From NCBI RefSeq assembly GCF_017968885.1, contig NZ_CP072913.1:6302501-6366500 (forward strand): a stretch of DNA of 64,000 bases, in the 5' to 3' direction. The DNA is from Pseudomonas sp. Tri1. Lineage in GTDB: Bacteria; Pseudomonadota; Gammaproteobacteria; Pseudomonadales; Pseudomonadaceae. The position numbers and the translations under genes are program-made. Shown piece by piece: positions 45,989 to 55,564 of this stretch (position 1 is the first letter of the stretch; each line of letters starts with the position of its first letter). A model generated the notes under the pieces. The model was not told the DNA's origin, did no database searches, and saw only the letters and a program-made list of their open reading frames with translations.

Positions 45989-47356
45989 GTGACAGAACTG
46001 CAGAACCTCTGGTTGACCGAGACGGTACGCCTGCGTGAAGAGCACGCCGGCCCGCTCGAGGACCAGGAAGCCAATCGCCTGGCCCGTGCGGCAGGGGGCG
46101 ACTTATCCACCCGCATCCGCCACCGCGCCCACTGGCTGGCCGAACGCGATGGCCTTACCCAAGCCCTGCGCCACTGGCTGCAAGGGGCGCGCCTGGCACT
46201 GTTGGTATTGGCGGTGCTCGCTATTATCAGCGGCGCCGGCCTGGGCTTTGCCGCCCTCGGCGACGGGCAAACGCCGGTCAATGTGTTCTGGGCCTTGGGC
46301 AGTCTTTTGGGGCTGAACCTGATTCTGCTCATTTCTTGGACCCTGGGTCTGATCTTCGCCGGTGAGCAAGGTGCCGCACTGGGGCGCCTGTGGCTGTGGC
46401 TCAGCGAAAAACTCGCCCGCGATGCCAAGGCCGCCCAGCTGGCACCGGCCCTGCTGCTGTTGCTGCAACGGCACAAGCTCAATCGCTGGGTCCTCGGCGC
46501 GCTGGTCAACGGCTTGTGGCTGCTGGCGATGCTCAGCGCCCTTGTCATCGTATTGATGCTGATGGCGACCCGGCGCTATGGCTTCGTCTGGGAAACCACG
46601 ATTCTCGGCGGCCAGACCTTCGTCGCCATGACCCAGGCGCTAGGCGCGCTGCCCGCACTGCTGGGGTTCAGCGTACCGACCGCGGAGATGATTCGCGCCA
46701 GCGGCGACGGCGCCCTGAACATCGAAAGCGCCCGGCAGGCCTGGGCCGCCTGGCTGGTGGGCGTGCTGCTGGTCTATGGTGTGGTGCCACGCCTGGGCCT
46801 GGCGCTGCTGTGCCTGTGGCGCTGGCGGCGTGGCCGGGCCACGCTGCGCCTGGACTTGAACCTGCCGGGCTACGCACAACTGCGCGAACGGCTGATGCCC
46901 AGCAGCGAACGCCTGGGCGTCAACGACGCCGCGCCTGCGCAGTTGCATCACACCGAAAGCGCGGTCGGCGCAATGCAAAGCGATGGCGCATTGCTGGTGG
47001 CCATCGAACTGGACAATCGACCCTGGCCACCGAAACTGCCAGACACCGTGAAGAACGCTGGCATCCTCGACAGCCGCGAGTCGCGCCACAAACTCCTTGA
47101 ACAACTGTCACGCTTTCCCCCGGCACGACTGGCGATTGCCTGCGACCCACGCCGCTCCCCTGACCGTGGCAGCCTCACGTTGATCGCCGAGCTGGCCCGC
47201 AGCGCCAGCGCCACCCGTGTCTGGCTGTTGCAAGCACCGCCCGGCGAAGCGCTGGACGCCGAGCGCCTGGGCGACTGGCACGACGCGTTGCAGCAGTTGC
47301 AATTGCCCTTCGCCGACTGTGCACCCCTGAACTGGCTGGAGACCGGCCATGACTGA
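45989..47356 (+). CDS. DUF2868 membrane protein
   Basis: A 455-residue protein with a polar front (residues about 1-65), two hydrophobic helices near 70-130, two more near 170-210 and a further one near 255-275, then a soluble C-terminal part. It is always seen next to a DUF3482 GTPase, which here begins inside it (8-base overlap). Function unknown. Coupled translation suggests the pair makes a membrane GTPase complex. Confidence 0.82.
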   Translation: MTELQNLWLTETVRLREEHAGPLEDQEANRLARAAGGDLSTRIRHRAHWLAERDGLTQALRHWLQGARLALLVLAVLAIISGAGLGFAALGDGQTPVNVFWALGSLLGLNLILLISWTLGLIFAGEQGAALGRLWLWLSEKLARDAKAAQLAPALLLLLQRHKLNRWVLGALVNGLWLLAMLSALVIVLMLMATRRYGFVWETTILGGQTFVAMTQALGALPALLGFSVPTAEMIRASGDGALNIESARQAWAAWLVGVLLVYGVVPRLGLALLCLWRWRRGRATLRLDLNLPGYAQLRERLMPSSERLGVNDAAPAQLHHTESAVGAMQSDGALLVAIELDNRPWPPKLPDTVKNAGILDSRESRHKLLEQLSRFPPARLAIACDPRRSPDRGSLTLIAELARSASATRVWLLQAPPGEALDAERLGDWHDALQQLQLPFADCAPLNWLETGHD

Positions 47357-48722
47357 GCCCCTGAAGCCGCTGAAACTGGCCGTGGTCGGCCACACCAACG
47401 TGGGCAAGACGTCGCTGCTGCGTACCTTGACCCGGGATGTCGGCTTCGGCGAAGTGTCCCACCGTCCGAGCACTACTCGACATGTCGAGGGCGCGCGTCT
47501 GTCGGTGGACGGCGAAGCGCTGCTGGAGCTGTACGACACGCCGGGCCTGGAAGACGCCATCGCCCTGCTCGACTACCTCGATCGCCTCGAACGCCCTGGA
47601 GAACGCCTGGACGGCCCGGCGCGACTGGCCCGCTTCCTTGAGGGCAGCGAGGCGCGGCAACGCTTCGAGCAGGAGGCCAAAGTGCTGCGGCAACTGCTTG
47701 CCAGCGATGCCGGGCTCTATGTGATCGATGCTCGGGAACCGGTGCTGGCCAAGTATCGCGATGAGTTGCAAGTGCTCGCCAGTTGCGGCAAGCCGCTGCT
47801 GCCGGTGCTGAATTTCGTCAGCAGCGCCAATCACCGCGAGCCCGACTGGCGCGAAGCCCTGGCACGGTTGGGGCTGCACGCCCTGGTGCGCTTTGACAGC
47901 GTCGCCCCGCCCGAGGACGGTGAACGACGTCTGTATGAAAGCCTTGCATTGTTGCTGGAAAGCGCCCGGGGGCAACTGGAACGACTGGTCGCCGATCAAC
48001 AGGCCCAACGCCAGGCTCGCCAACAGAGTGCGGTGCGCTTGATCGCCGAGTTACTGATCGACTGCGCCGCCTGCCGTCGCAGTGTGGCCAGCGATGCTGA
48101 ACTGGAACGCCAAGCCATCAGCGAGCTACGCAACGCGGTACGTCAGCGTGAACAGCGCTGCGTCGAAGCGCTGCTCAAGCTCTACGCGTTCCGGCCGCAG
48201 GATGCGGCGGCCAGCGACCTGCCGCTGCTCGACGGCCGCTGGGGCGATGACCTGTTCAACCCTGCAACCCTCAAGCAACTGGGCGTGCGGGTCGGTGGCG
48301 GGATCGCGGCGGGCGCGGCGGCCGGTGCCGGTGTGGATTTGCTGGTGGGTGGCCTGACCCTCGGTGCCGCCGCCTTGGCCGGGGCCATTGCCGGCGGTGC
48401 TCTGCAAACCGCACGCGGCTACGGCAACCGGCTGATGGGCAAGCTCAAGGGGCAGCGGGAACTGACGGTGGACGACAACGTGCTGCGCCTGCTGGCCCTA
48501 CGCCAACGCCAACTGCTGCAAGCCCTCAACCAGCGTGGCCACGCGGCGGTGGACAGCATCCGCATCGCCATGCCCCAGGACAAGACCTGGCGCGAAGGCA
48601 AACTGCCCGACGCCTTGGGCAAGGCGCGGGCGTATCCGCAATGGTCGTCGTTGAATCCTCAGGCGCGGTTGAGCCAGGCGGAGCGGCAGGAGCAGATCGA
48701 GCAGTTGGCCGAGCAGCTCTAG
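47349..48722 (+). CDS. DUF3482 GTPase
   Basis: A 457-residue protein with a TRAFAC-type GTPase domain: G1 GHTNVGKTSLL (residues 14-24), T in HRPSTTRHVEG as G2 region, and DTPGLEDA as G3. The canonical NKxD G4 is not obvious; LNFVSSANH may take its place. The C-terminal half has a very Gly/Ala-rich hydrophobic segment (about residues 315-355, VGGGIAAGAAAGAGVDLL) that may insert in membrane, then a helical tail. Function unknown. Confidence 0.82.
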   Translation: MTEPLKPLKLAVVGHTNVGKTSLLRTLTRDVGFGEVSHRPSTTRHVEGARLSVDGEALLELYDTPGLEDAIALLDYLDRLERPGERLDGPARLARFLEGSEARQRFEQEAKVLRQLLASDAGLYVIDAREPVLAKYRDELQVLASCGKPLLPVLNFVSSANHREPDWREALARLGLHALVRFDSVAPPEDGERRLYESLALLLESARGQLERLVADQQAQRQARQQSAVRLIAELLIDCAACRRSVASDAELERQAISELRNAVRQREQRCVEALLKLYAFRPQDAAASDLPLLDGRWGDDLFNPATLKQLGVRVGGGIAAGAAAGAGVDLLVGGLTLGAAALAGAIAGGALQTARGYGNRLMGKLKGQRELTVDDNVLRLLALRQRQLLQALNQRGHAAVDSIRIAMPQDKTWREGKLPDALGKARAYPQWSSLNPQARLSQAERQEQIEQLAEQL

Positions 48723-48755
48723 ATGACACAATTCCTGCTTGGGCACATGGTGCCC

Positions 48756-48789
48756 CCTGTGGCGAGGGGATTTATTCCCTCGCCACAGG
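48756..48789. repeat. Palindromic repeat of the TGTGGCGAGGG family
   Basis: CCTGTGGCGAGGG (48756-48768) and CCCTCGCCACAGG (48777-48789) around GATTTATT. This is a REP family different from the GAGCGAGC type and common in P. fluorescens-group genomes. It also forms a strong RNA hairpin between two convergent genes. Confidence 0.8.
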
Positions 48790-48809
48790 AAAGCAGCGCT
48801 ACCCCGTAG

Positions 48810-49301
48810 TTACTCGTCGATCAAAGCCCTGAGCGCCGCAGCGGCCTCCGGCAACTCCAACTCACTGAACACCTGCACCCCATGGCGCTTGAGCAACGCT
48901 GCCGTCACGCCTTCGCCACTGACTTTCACGCCACTGAACGTCCCGTCATAGGTCAGCAGGTTGCCGCACGACGGGCTGTTGGCCTTGAGCACAGCGATCC
49001 GGATGCCGTGCTCACGCACCAACGCCAGCGCTTGATACGCACCTGATAAAAACTGCGCGCTGACATCTTCGCCGTCCGAGGTGATTACCGCTGCGCGACC
49101 ATCGAGCACTTGCCCGCCCTGCCCACCGGGAATCTCTGCCGCCGCGCGTGGCGTGGGCAGGCCGCCGGCGACTTCCGGGCACAACGGCACGACCCGGCCT
49201 TCGTCGAGCCATTGCTGCAACTGATCGAACGGCCCGCTGGCGCCACCGTCGTAGCGCACGCGGTGCCCAAGCAGGCAGCGACTGACCAGGATCTTTTCCA
49301 T
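48810..49301 (-). CDS. DUF523 protein
   Basis: A 163-residue protein with the DUF523 pattern: ILVSRCLLGHRVRYDGG at the N-terminus, VVPLCPEVAGGLPTPR, and LKANSPSCGNLLTYDG with conserved cysteines. Members are small cytosolic proteins of unknown function. Start MEKILVS at 49301 follows a purine-rich stretch. It is 2 bases downstream of the oxygenase gene. Confidence 0.87.
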   Translation of the reverse strand: MEKILVSRCLLGHRVRYDGGASGPFDQLQQWLDEGRVVPLCPEVAGGLPTPRAAAEIPGGQGGQVLDGRAAVITSDGEDVSAQFLSGAYQALALVREHGIRIAVLKANSPSCGNLLTYDGTFSGVKVSGEGVTAALLKRHGVQVFSELELPEAAAALRALIDE

Positions 49302-49303
49302 GC

Positions 49304-49927
49304 TCAGAACAACTCGTTGCCACGGCGCCGGAACCATCCCGTCAAGGACAGGCGATCGCGCGTGGCAGGCAGGACTTCATGGGGTATTTCCCCCGACAGG
49401 AACACCACCAGGCAGCCACCAGAGGGCACCACGTCATGTTCCACGCCGTCGTCCAGGTACATGCGCAACTGACCGCCATGTTCCGGCAGCCAAGCGTCGT
49501 TGAGATAGAGCACCGCCGACACCATGCGCCGGTCGTCGTCGCGAAAGCGGTCGACGTGCTTGAGGTAGAACGCGCCGGGCGGGTACAGGGCGAAATGGCT
49601 TTCGAAATCTTCCAGGCCCAGGAACAACCCCCGATTCATCGCCTCGCGCAGACTGTCCATCAGCCCCAGGTAACGGTCGCAGGCCTGCGCCTGGCCGGGT
49701 TCGATCCACTGGATACGATCACCGCGAATGCCTTCACGAATTTCCGAAAACGGCCCGCGCCCGACCGCGGCCGGCGCCAGCTCGCCCTCGGCGGCACGCT
49801 GGCGACATTCAGCCGCCAGGGCACGGGTCAGCGCATCCGGCAGGAAAATGTTCTGCTGCGACCAGCCGCGCTCGGCCAGGTCGTCGACGATACGTAACAA
49901 CAGGGGGTGATCAGAAGGTATTTGCAT
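49304..49927 (-). CDS. 2OG-Fe(II) dioxygenase family protein
   Basis: A 207-residue protein starting MQIPSDHPLLLRIVDDL. The iron triad is visible as His and Asp in YLKHVDRFRDDDRR and a His in GEIPHEVLPATRDRLSLTGWFRR, with the following Arg placed to bind 2-oxoglutarate. It resembles prolyl-hydroxylase-like (SM-20/PhD type) proteins, and the substrate is unknown. Longer frames upstream have no family match. The pair with the DUF523 gene is close (2 bases). Confidence 0.85.
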   Translation of the reverse strand: MQIPSDHPLLLRIVDDLAERGWSQQNIFLPDALTRALAAECRQRAAEGELAPAAVGRGPFSEIREGIRGDRIQWIEPGQAQACDRYLGLMDSLREAMNRGLFLGLEDFESHFALYPPGAFYLKHVDRFRDDDRRMVSAVLYLNDAWLPEHGGQLRMYLDDGVEHDVVPSGGCLVVFLSGEIPHEVLPATRDRLSLTGWFRRRGNELF

Positions 49928-50077
49928 GGCGCGCATAGTATTCCTGTGCCCGTAAAACCGACAGCGACGCTCAGCAGGTTTTTTGCTGCCAGATAGCACC
50001 GCCGTACGAACTTGATACGAATTCTCGACAAGACCCCACACCCCACGGAGAATAGTCGGCTGCTGACAGGAGTCCCT

Positions 50078-50821
50078 ATGCGCCGTTTGCTTTTCTCACT
50101 GTTGATGTTCTGCGTATTGCCTGCCTGGGCAGACAGCTATGACCAGTTGTACAAGGTCGCCGGCTGGCCGGAACAGCGGGCGCATTTCAATGACGCCCTG
50201 AGCGCCGCGCAGCAGCGTTACCAGGACAGCCTGCCGCCAGCGGTGTTCCAGGCACTGGTGAACAACAGCAATCAACGTTTCGCCCCCCAGGCCATGGACC
50301 AGCGGGCCGAAGCGCAAATGCGCAAGAATCTTCGCGACCCTCAGCCGGCCCTGAGCTTTTTCCAATCGCCTTTGGGCCGCAAAGTCGTGGCCGCCGAGCT
50401 ACTGGCGACCCGTCGCGATCAACTGGCGAAAAACGCCAAGGGCCTGCCGAAGATGCAAGCCAGCGACAACCGCCTGTTGATCATCGGCCACCTGGCCAAG
50501 GCCCTGCCGGCCCGCGAGGCTGGCGCTGAAGTCAGCCTGGCGATCGCCGGCGTGGCGGCCGATAGCCTGAGTTCGATGATCCCCGGCCTGCTGGGCGGCG
50601 GCCAGGCCCAGGGCATGCTCAATGGTCAGCGCCAGCGCCTGATGGAACAGATCGGCACCGACCTGAACAACACGTTGTTGTACGTCTACCGCGACCTGAC
50701 GGATACCGAGCTGGAAGAGTTTTCCACCTTCGCCGAGTCGACCGAGGGCCAGGCTTATTATCAAGCGGCCTTGGCGGCGATTCGGGCGGGGTTGGCGGTG
50801 GGGCAGAATCTCGGGCAGTAG
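50078..50821 (+). CDS. DUF2059 exported protein
   Basis: A 247-residue protein with a signal peptide (MRRLLFSLLMFCVLPAWAD). The mature part is helical, with a DUF2059-like segment near the C-terminus (LYVYRDLTDTELEEFSTFAESTEGQAYY). The function is unknown; it is periplasmic by prediction. ACAGGAG precedes the ATG. Confidence 0.82.
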   Translation: MRRLLFSLLMFCVLPAWADSYDQLYKVAGWPEQRAHFNDALSAAQQRYQDSLPPAVFQALVNNSNQRFAPQAMDQRAEAQMRKNLRDPQPALSFFQSPLGRKVVAAELLATRRDQLAKNAKGLPKMQASDNRLLIIGHLAKALPAREAGAEVSLAIAGVAADSLSSMIPGLLGGGQAQGMLNGQRQRLMEQIGTDLNNTLLYVYRDLTDTELEEFSTFAESTEGQAYYQAALAAIRAGLAVGQNLGQ

Positions 50822-50841
50822 ATCTTCAGCGTCCATGGCAC

Positions 50842-50941
50842 CGCTATCGCGAGCAAGCTCGCTCCCACATTGGACCTTTGGCGCTCGTCAAACCTGAGTT
50901 CACTCAAGCCTCTGCGGGAGCGAGCCTGCTCGCGATAGCAA
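50842..50941. repeat. REP inverted pair (REPIN)
   Basis: An inverted copy GAGCAAGCTCGCTCCCACA (50851-50869) faces TGCGGGAGCGAGCCTGCTCG (50913-50932). Between convergent genes. Confidence 0.9.
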
Positions 50942-50949
50942 TCGCCCAG

Positions 50950-51897
50950 TCACCGCCGCGCCCGGCTCATCCGCTTGGTCAGAAACCCAAACATCTCCTG
51001 CCGTATCGCCAGCGTCTCGTTCGCCAGGTGATGCCGGCCTTCAGACAACATCAATACCTGCGGCCGGTCGAACTTGCTGCGCAGCACCTGCAGGTTATGC
51101 CCCCAGTCCACCGTCATGTCCGCCTGCCCCTGTACGATCAATGGCTGGCGCGGGCTGCTCGGGGCGGCTTCGATGCGTTTGATCCACTGCCCCAACGCCC
51201 CCACCCACGCGGTGGGCAGGCGCAGCGGTTGCAGCGGATCGGCTTGCAGGAAGGACAGGAACTGCGGGTCGTTGGAGTTTTCGCTGAAACGCCGGGCGAT
51301 GCCGGTCACAAAGGGTTTGAGCAGGTAATAACTCAGGCGCGACCAGCCCCAGGCCCGCGGCCGTACCAGGGGCGACAGCAGAATGACCTGGCCCTGGGCC
51401 GGGCTGTTGGCACCCTGGTTGAGCACGTGATCGACCACGATGGCCCCGCCGGTGCTCTGTCCGCATAGATGCCAGGGTTGCGGCAGGTCCAGCTTTCCGG
51501 CCTCGCTCAGCAGGCCCTGCAACGTGGCCTGGTACTCGGCGAAATCGCCAATGCTGGCGCGTTCGCCGCTGGACAGGCCATGCCCCGGCAAGTCGCAGGC
51601 GATCACCGCGAATTTCTGCTCCAGGGCCCACTCGATCAAGTGTCGGTACAGTCCCATGTGATCGTAGTAACCGTGGAACACAAACATCGTCGCTACGGCT
51701 TTGTCCGGCCACCAGACCTGAGCGACCACCTCATACCCGTCTATCTCGAAACGCCCCAGTCCCTTGCGCAACGGGCGCTGGGGGAAATCCAGCCCATAGA
51801 ACCGCTGATAGGCCTGCGCTTGCTCCGAGAGAGGCTGCCACTGCGCCAAGGGTTGCAGGCTGGCACGCAGGTGATCGGGGTCGAAAGTGGCAGGCAT
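50950..51897 (-). CDS. Alpha/beta hydrolase (monoacylglycerol lipase-like)
   Basis: A 315-residue hydrolase. The HG oxyanion motif is FVFHGYYDHMGLY, the nucleophile Ser148 is in CGQSTGGAIV, an acid lies in VQGQADMTVDW, and the catalytic His in EGRHHLANE. The layout is that of serine aminopeptidase S33/monoacylglycerol lipase-like proteins. Substrate unknown. Start MPATFDPDHL at 51897 fits; upstream frame adds 25 non-family residues. Confidence 0.85.
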   Translation of the reverse strand: MPATFDPDHLRASLQPLAQWQPLSEQAQAYQRFYGLDFPQRPLRKGLGRFEIDGYEVVAQVWWPDKAVATMFVFHGYYDHMGLYRHLIEWALEQKFAVIACDLPGHGLSSGERASIGDFAEYQATLQGLLSEAGKLDLPQPWHLCGQSTGGAIVVDHVLNQGANSPAQGQVILLSPLVRPRAWGWSRLSYYLLKPFVTGIARRFSENSNDPQFLSFLQADPLQPLRLPTAWVGALGQWIKRIEAAPSSPRQPLIVQGQADMTVDWGHNLQVLRSKFDRPQVLMLSEGRHHLANETLAIRQEMFGFLTKRMSRARR

Positions 51898-52004
51898 CAC
51901 TATTTCCAGGCAAGGCGCAGCGCGCGAAACGGACTTTATAGGCCTGCGATATTCATCTGTCGCGGCAGGCATGGCAAGCTACGCGGTCTCAGAGGATCGA
52001 CTCC

Positions 52005-52592
52005 ATGCGTTCGCCCCACCGCACGACCTTGCTTGCCAGCCTGCTTGCCCTCGGGTGTGCCGCCGTGTTGTGGGTCGCCTACGACTGGTTCCAGGGACGT
52101 TTTCTGCGCACGTTCAGCCAGCACACGGCGGTGTTTTCCGGCGACCCTTTGCGCCTGCCGACCGAACTGGCCGGCCCCGGCGCGATCCGCCTGGTGCATT
52201 TCTGGGATCCGGCGTGCCCCTGCAACGTCGGCAATCAGCAACACCTGGCTGAACTGATCGATAAATATGTGCCGCAAGGCGTCGAGTTTTACACGGTGCA
52301 AAAGGCCGGCAGCCAAGGTCGCCTGCCGACCACGCTGAGCAGCCTCAAGTCCCTTGCGGTACTCCCCGGCTCGAGCCAGATTCCAGCCAGCCCCGCCGTG
52401 GCGATCTGGGATCGCAGCGGCAAACTGGCGTATTTCGGCCCCTACAGTGAAGGGCTGACATGCAACTCGAGCAATAGCTTCATCGAGCCGATCCTCGAAG
52501 CATTGAGCGTCGGCCGGACGGTCGATGCCACCCACACGCTGGCGGTGGGGTGTTATTGCCCGTGGGGCCAGGACACATCAGCCAAAGAATAG
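52005..52592 (+). CDS. Membrane-anchored thioredoxin-fold protein (DUF6436-like)
   Basis: A 195-residue protein with an N-terminal membrane helix (residues about 9-28). A thioredoxin-like fold is suggested by LVHFWDPACPCNVGNQQHL, with Cys71-Pro-Cys73 in place of the usual C-x-x-C, and a later SPAVAIWDRSGKLAYFGPY strand. A C-terminal GCYCPW adds two more cysteines. It may be a periplasmic thiol protein; a redox role with a CPC motif is not established. Confidence 0.7.
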   Translation: MRSPHRTTLLASLLALGCAAVLWVAYDWFQGRFLRTFSQHTAVFSGDPLRLPTELAGPGAIRLVHFWDPACPCNVGNQQHLAELIDKYVPQGVEFYTVQKAGSQGRLPTTLSSLKSLAVLPGSSQIPASPAVAIWDRSGKLAYFGPYSEGLTCNSSNSFIEPILEALSVGRTVDATHTLAVGCYCPWGQDTSAKE

Positions 52593-52702
52593 CCAGCCGG
52601 GGGAAATCCCTCCGAGGAGCGATGCGCAGGGAAGCAGCGGCATGTTAAACAGGGAATAAACAGCGAGACCATGGGGTCGCTGTCACTCAATAAGGAATCT
52701 CC

Positions 52703-55111
52703 ATGAAACGCACCCTCATCGCCTTCCTGTCATTGGTCGTCACCGCCATCATCGTCGCGGGTGGCTACCTCTACAGCAAGCAGCCCACCCGCCAGGGCAC
52801 GGTGCAACTGCAAGGACTGCACGGTTCAGTGACCGTGCGCTACGACGAGCGCGGCGTGCCGCACATCCGCGCCGAGAACGAAACCGACCTGTACCGCGCC
52901 CTCGGCTATGTCCACGCCCAAGACCGGCTGTTCCAGATGGAAATCATGCGCCGCCTCGCCCGCGGCGAACTGGCCGAGGTGCTGGGGCCTAAGCTGCTCG
53001 ACACCGACAAGCTGATGCGCAGCCTGCGTATCCGCGAGCGCGCCGCGACCTATGTCACCGAACAAGACCCACAATCCCCGGCCTGGATGGCGATGCAGGC
53101 CTACCTGGACGGCATCAACGCCTACCAGGACAGCCACACCCGACCGGTGGAGTTCGATGTGCTGGGCATTCCCAAGCGCCCCTTCACCACCGAAGATACC
53201 GTGAGCATTACCGGTTACATGGCCTACAGTTTCGCCGCCGCGTTCCGTACCGAACCACTGCTGACCTACGTGCGCGACCAACTGGGCGCCAACTACCTGA
53301 ATATTTTCGACCTCGACTGGCAGCCTCAAGGCGTACTGGCCGCCAGTCGCAAGAGTGCCCTGCCATTGGCGGCCAGCGCCTGGAAGGACCTCAACGCCCT
53401 GGCTCGCCTGAGCGAGCAGGCCCTGGCCGACAATGGCCTGCCGCAGTTCGAGGGCAGCAACGCCTGGGCGGTCTCCGGCAACCGAACCCACAGTGGCAAG
53501 CCTTTGCTGGCGGGCGACCCGCATATTCGCTTTTCCGCGCCCTCGGTATGGTATGAAGCGCACCTGTCGGCGCCGGGTTTCGAGCTCTACGGGCATTACC
53601 AGGCGCTGATGCCCTTTGCGACGCTGGGCATGAACAAGGATTTCGGCTGGAGCGTCACCATGTTCCAGAACGACGACCTGGACCTGATCGCCGAGAAGGT
53701 CAACCCGGACAACCCTGAGCAGGTCTGGTATCGCGGCCAATGGATGGACATGACCCGCAGCGAACAGCAGATCGCGGTCAAGGGCCAGGCGCCGGTGACC
53801 CTGGTGCTGCGCCAGTCGCCCCACGGTCCGATCGTCAACGATGCCCTCGGCGCGAACGCCGGCGAGACGCCGATCGCCATGTGGTGGGGGTTCCTGGAAA
53901 GTCGCAATCCGATCCTCGACGCCTTCTACCAGCTCAACCGCGCCGACAGCCTTGCCAAGGCGCGCAGCGCGTCAGCCAAGATCCATGCACCTGGGCTGAA
54001 TGTCGTCTGGGCCAATGCCAAGGGCGATATCGGCTGGTGGGCGGCGGCGCAATTACCCAAGAGGCCGGCCGGCGTGAAGCCCGGATTCATACTCGATGGC
54101 AGCAGTCCGGAGGCGGAAAAAGAAGGCTTCTACCCTTTCAGCAGCAACCCCCAGGAAGAAAACCCGCCACGGGGCTACATCATCTCGGCCAACTTCCAGC
54201 CGGTGCCGGCCAGTGGCATCGAGATCCCGGGTTACTACAACCTCCCTGACCGTGGCCAGCAGCTCAACCTCCAGCTCAGCGACAAACAGGCGAAATGGGA
54301 CATCGAGACCACCCAGAAACTGCAACTGGGTACCACCACCGCCTACGGCCCGCGCTTGCTCGCACCTTTGCTGCCGGTGCTGCGTGAAGTGGTCAGCGAT
54401 CCGCAGGAGCGCAAATGGGTGGAGCAACTGGCCCAATGGCAAGGCGATTACCCGCTGGACTCCACCAGCGCCACGCTGTTCAACCAGTTCTTGTTCAACC
54501 TGGCCGACGCGGCCCTGCACGATGAGCTGGGCGACGGCTTCTTCGAGACCGCGCTGTCGACCCGGGTGATCGACGCGGCCCTTCCACGCCTGGCGGCTGC
54601 GGCAGACTCACCGTGGTGGGACGACCGCTCGACACTGGGTACGCAAACCCGGGCCGACACCGTGAAAAAAGCCTGGAGCAAGAGCCTGGCGCACCTGAAG
54701 ACCACCCTCGGCGAGGATGCCACGCAATGGCAGTGGGGCAAGGCCCACACCCTGACCCACGGCCATCCGCTGGGCATGCAAAAGCCGCTGGATCGGATCT
54801 TCAATGTCGGCCCGTTCGCTGCGCCGGGCACCCACGAAGTGCCTAACAACCTCTCGGCCAAAATCGGCCCGGCGCCCTGGCCAGTGACTTACGGCCCGTC
54901 CACCCGACGGATCATCGACTTCGCCGACCCGGCCCACAGCGTCACCATCAATCCGGTGGGCCAGAGCGGCGTGCCGTTCGACAAGCATTACGAAGACCAG
55001 GCCGAGGCCTACATCGAAGGGGTGTATCACCAGGCGCACCTGGCCGAGGAAGAAGTGGTGGCCAATACCCGCGCAACCCTGAAGCTGTTGCCGGCCAGGG
55101 CCGCGCCCTGA
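52703..55111 (+). CDS. Penicillin acylase-family Ntn hydrolase (HacB-like acylase)
   Basis: An 802-residue protein with an N-terminal signal anchor (MKRTLIAFLSLVVTAIIVAGG). The alpha part is followed by the autoproteolysis site EGSNAWAVSG, where Ser252 would be the N-terminal nucleophile of the beta chain. Conserved SGKPLLAGDPH and the Asn-containing beta-chain motifs follow. Members cleave amide bonds of penicillins and acyl-homoserine lactones; in P. aeruginosa the gene next to spuH encodes the acyl-HSL acylase HacB. Here three genes lie between it and spuH. Substrate unproven. Confidence 0.85.
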   Translation: MKRTLIAFLSLVVTAIIVAGGYLYSKQPTRQGTVQLQGLHGSVTVRYDERGVPHIRAENETDLYRALGYVHAQDRLFQMEIMRRLARGELAEVLGPKLLDTDKLMRSLRIRERAATYVTEQDPQSPAWMAMQAYLDGINAYQDSHTRPVEFDVLGIPKRPFTTEDTVSITGYMAYSFAAAFRTEPLLTYVRDQLGANYLNIFDLDWQPQGVLAASRKSALPLAASAWKDLNALARLSEQALADNGLPQFEGSNAWAVSGNRTHSGKPLLAGDPHIRFSAPSVWYEAHLSAPGFELYGHYQALMPFATLGMNKDFGWSVTMFQNDDLDLIAEKVNPDNPEQVWYRGQWMDMTRSEQQIAVKGQAPVTLVLRQSPHGPIVNDALGANAGETPIAMWWGFLESRNPILDAFYQLNRADSLAKARSASAKIHAPGLNVVWANAKGDIGWWAAAQLPKRPAGVKPGFILDGSSPEAEKEGFYPFSSNPQEENPPRGYIISANFQPVPASGIEIPGYYNLPDRGQQLNLQLSDKQAKWDIETTQKLQLGTTTAYGPRLLAPLLPVLREVVSDPQERKWVEQLAQWQGDYPLDSTSATLFNQFLFNLADAALHDELGDGFFETALSTRVIDAALPRLAAAADSPWWDDRSTLGTQTRADTVKKAWSKSLAHLKTTLGEDATQWQWGKAHTLTHGHPLGMQKPLDRIFNVGPFAAPGTHEVPNNLSAKIGPAPWPVTYGPSTRRIIDFADPAHSVTINPVGQSGVPFDKHYEDQAEAYIEGVYHQAHLAEEEVVANTRATLKLLPARAAP

Positions 55112-55211
55112 GTTTGTGGGGTATTTTTTCATCGCCAACAGGCTTGATCGTCATGGATGGTCAAGACTACTAGGGTTCAACACCCCGTCCCCCTTCATAG
55201 GAGTCAACGCA

Positions 55212-55553
55212 ATGTTCAACAACTGGTCCGAACTGCTGCCCACCATCAAGAGTGCCTTTGGCGCCTTGGGCAAGAGCAACCCGAAAATGGTCAAGGCCTA
55301 CATGGCCCTGGATGAAGCCGCTGCCGAAAACGACGTCCTCGATGCCAAGACCCGTGAGCTGATCTCCATCGCCGTGGCCATCACCACCCGCTGTGACGGC
55401 TGCATCGGCGTGCACACCGACGCCGCCATCAAGGCCGGCGCCACCCGCGAAGAAATCGCCGCCACCCTGGCCACCGCGGTGTCGCTGAACGCCGGCGCGG
55501 CGTACATCTACTCTCTGCGCGCACTGGAGGCCCATGACGCGTTGAAGAAGTGA
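55212..55553 (+). CDS. Carboxymuconolactone decarboxylase / AhpD-like protein
   Basis: A 113-residue protein of the CMD family. The redox-active motif is Cys61-x2-Cys64-x3-His68 in TTRCDGCIGVHTDAAIKAGAT, the AhpD-type arrangement. Such proteins act as alkylhydroperoxidases or thiol-disulfide partners. The start MFNNWSELLP at 55212 follows AGGAG; the longer frame has no family match. Confidence 0.88.
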   Translation: MFNNWSELLPTIKSAFGALGKSNPKMVKAYMALDEAAAENDVLDAKTRELISIAVAITTRCDGCIGVHTDAAIKAGATREEIAATLATAVSLNAGAAYIYSLRALEAHDALKK

Positions 55554-55564
55554 CCGGCTGACGC

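Noticed and set aside
47349..48722. DUF3482 GTPase considered as Era or EngA
   Set aside because: It lacks the KH domain of Era and the second GTPase domain of EngA, and its Gly/Ala-rich C-terminus is unlike both.
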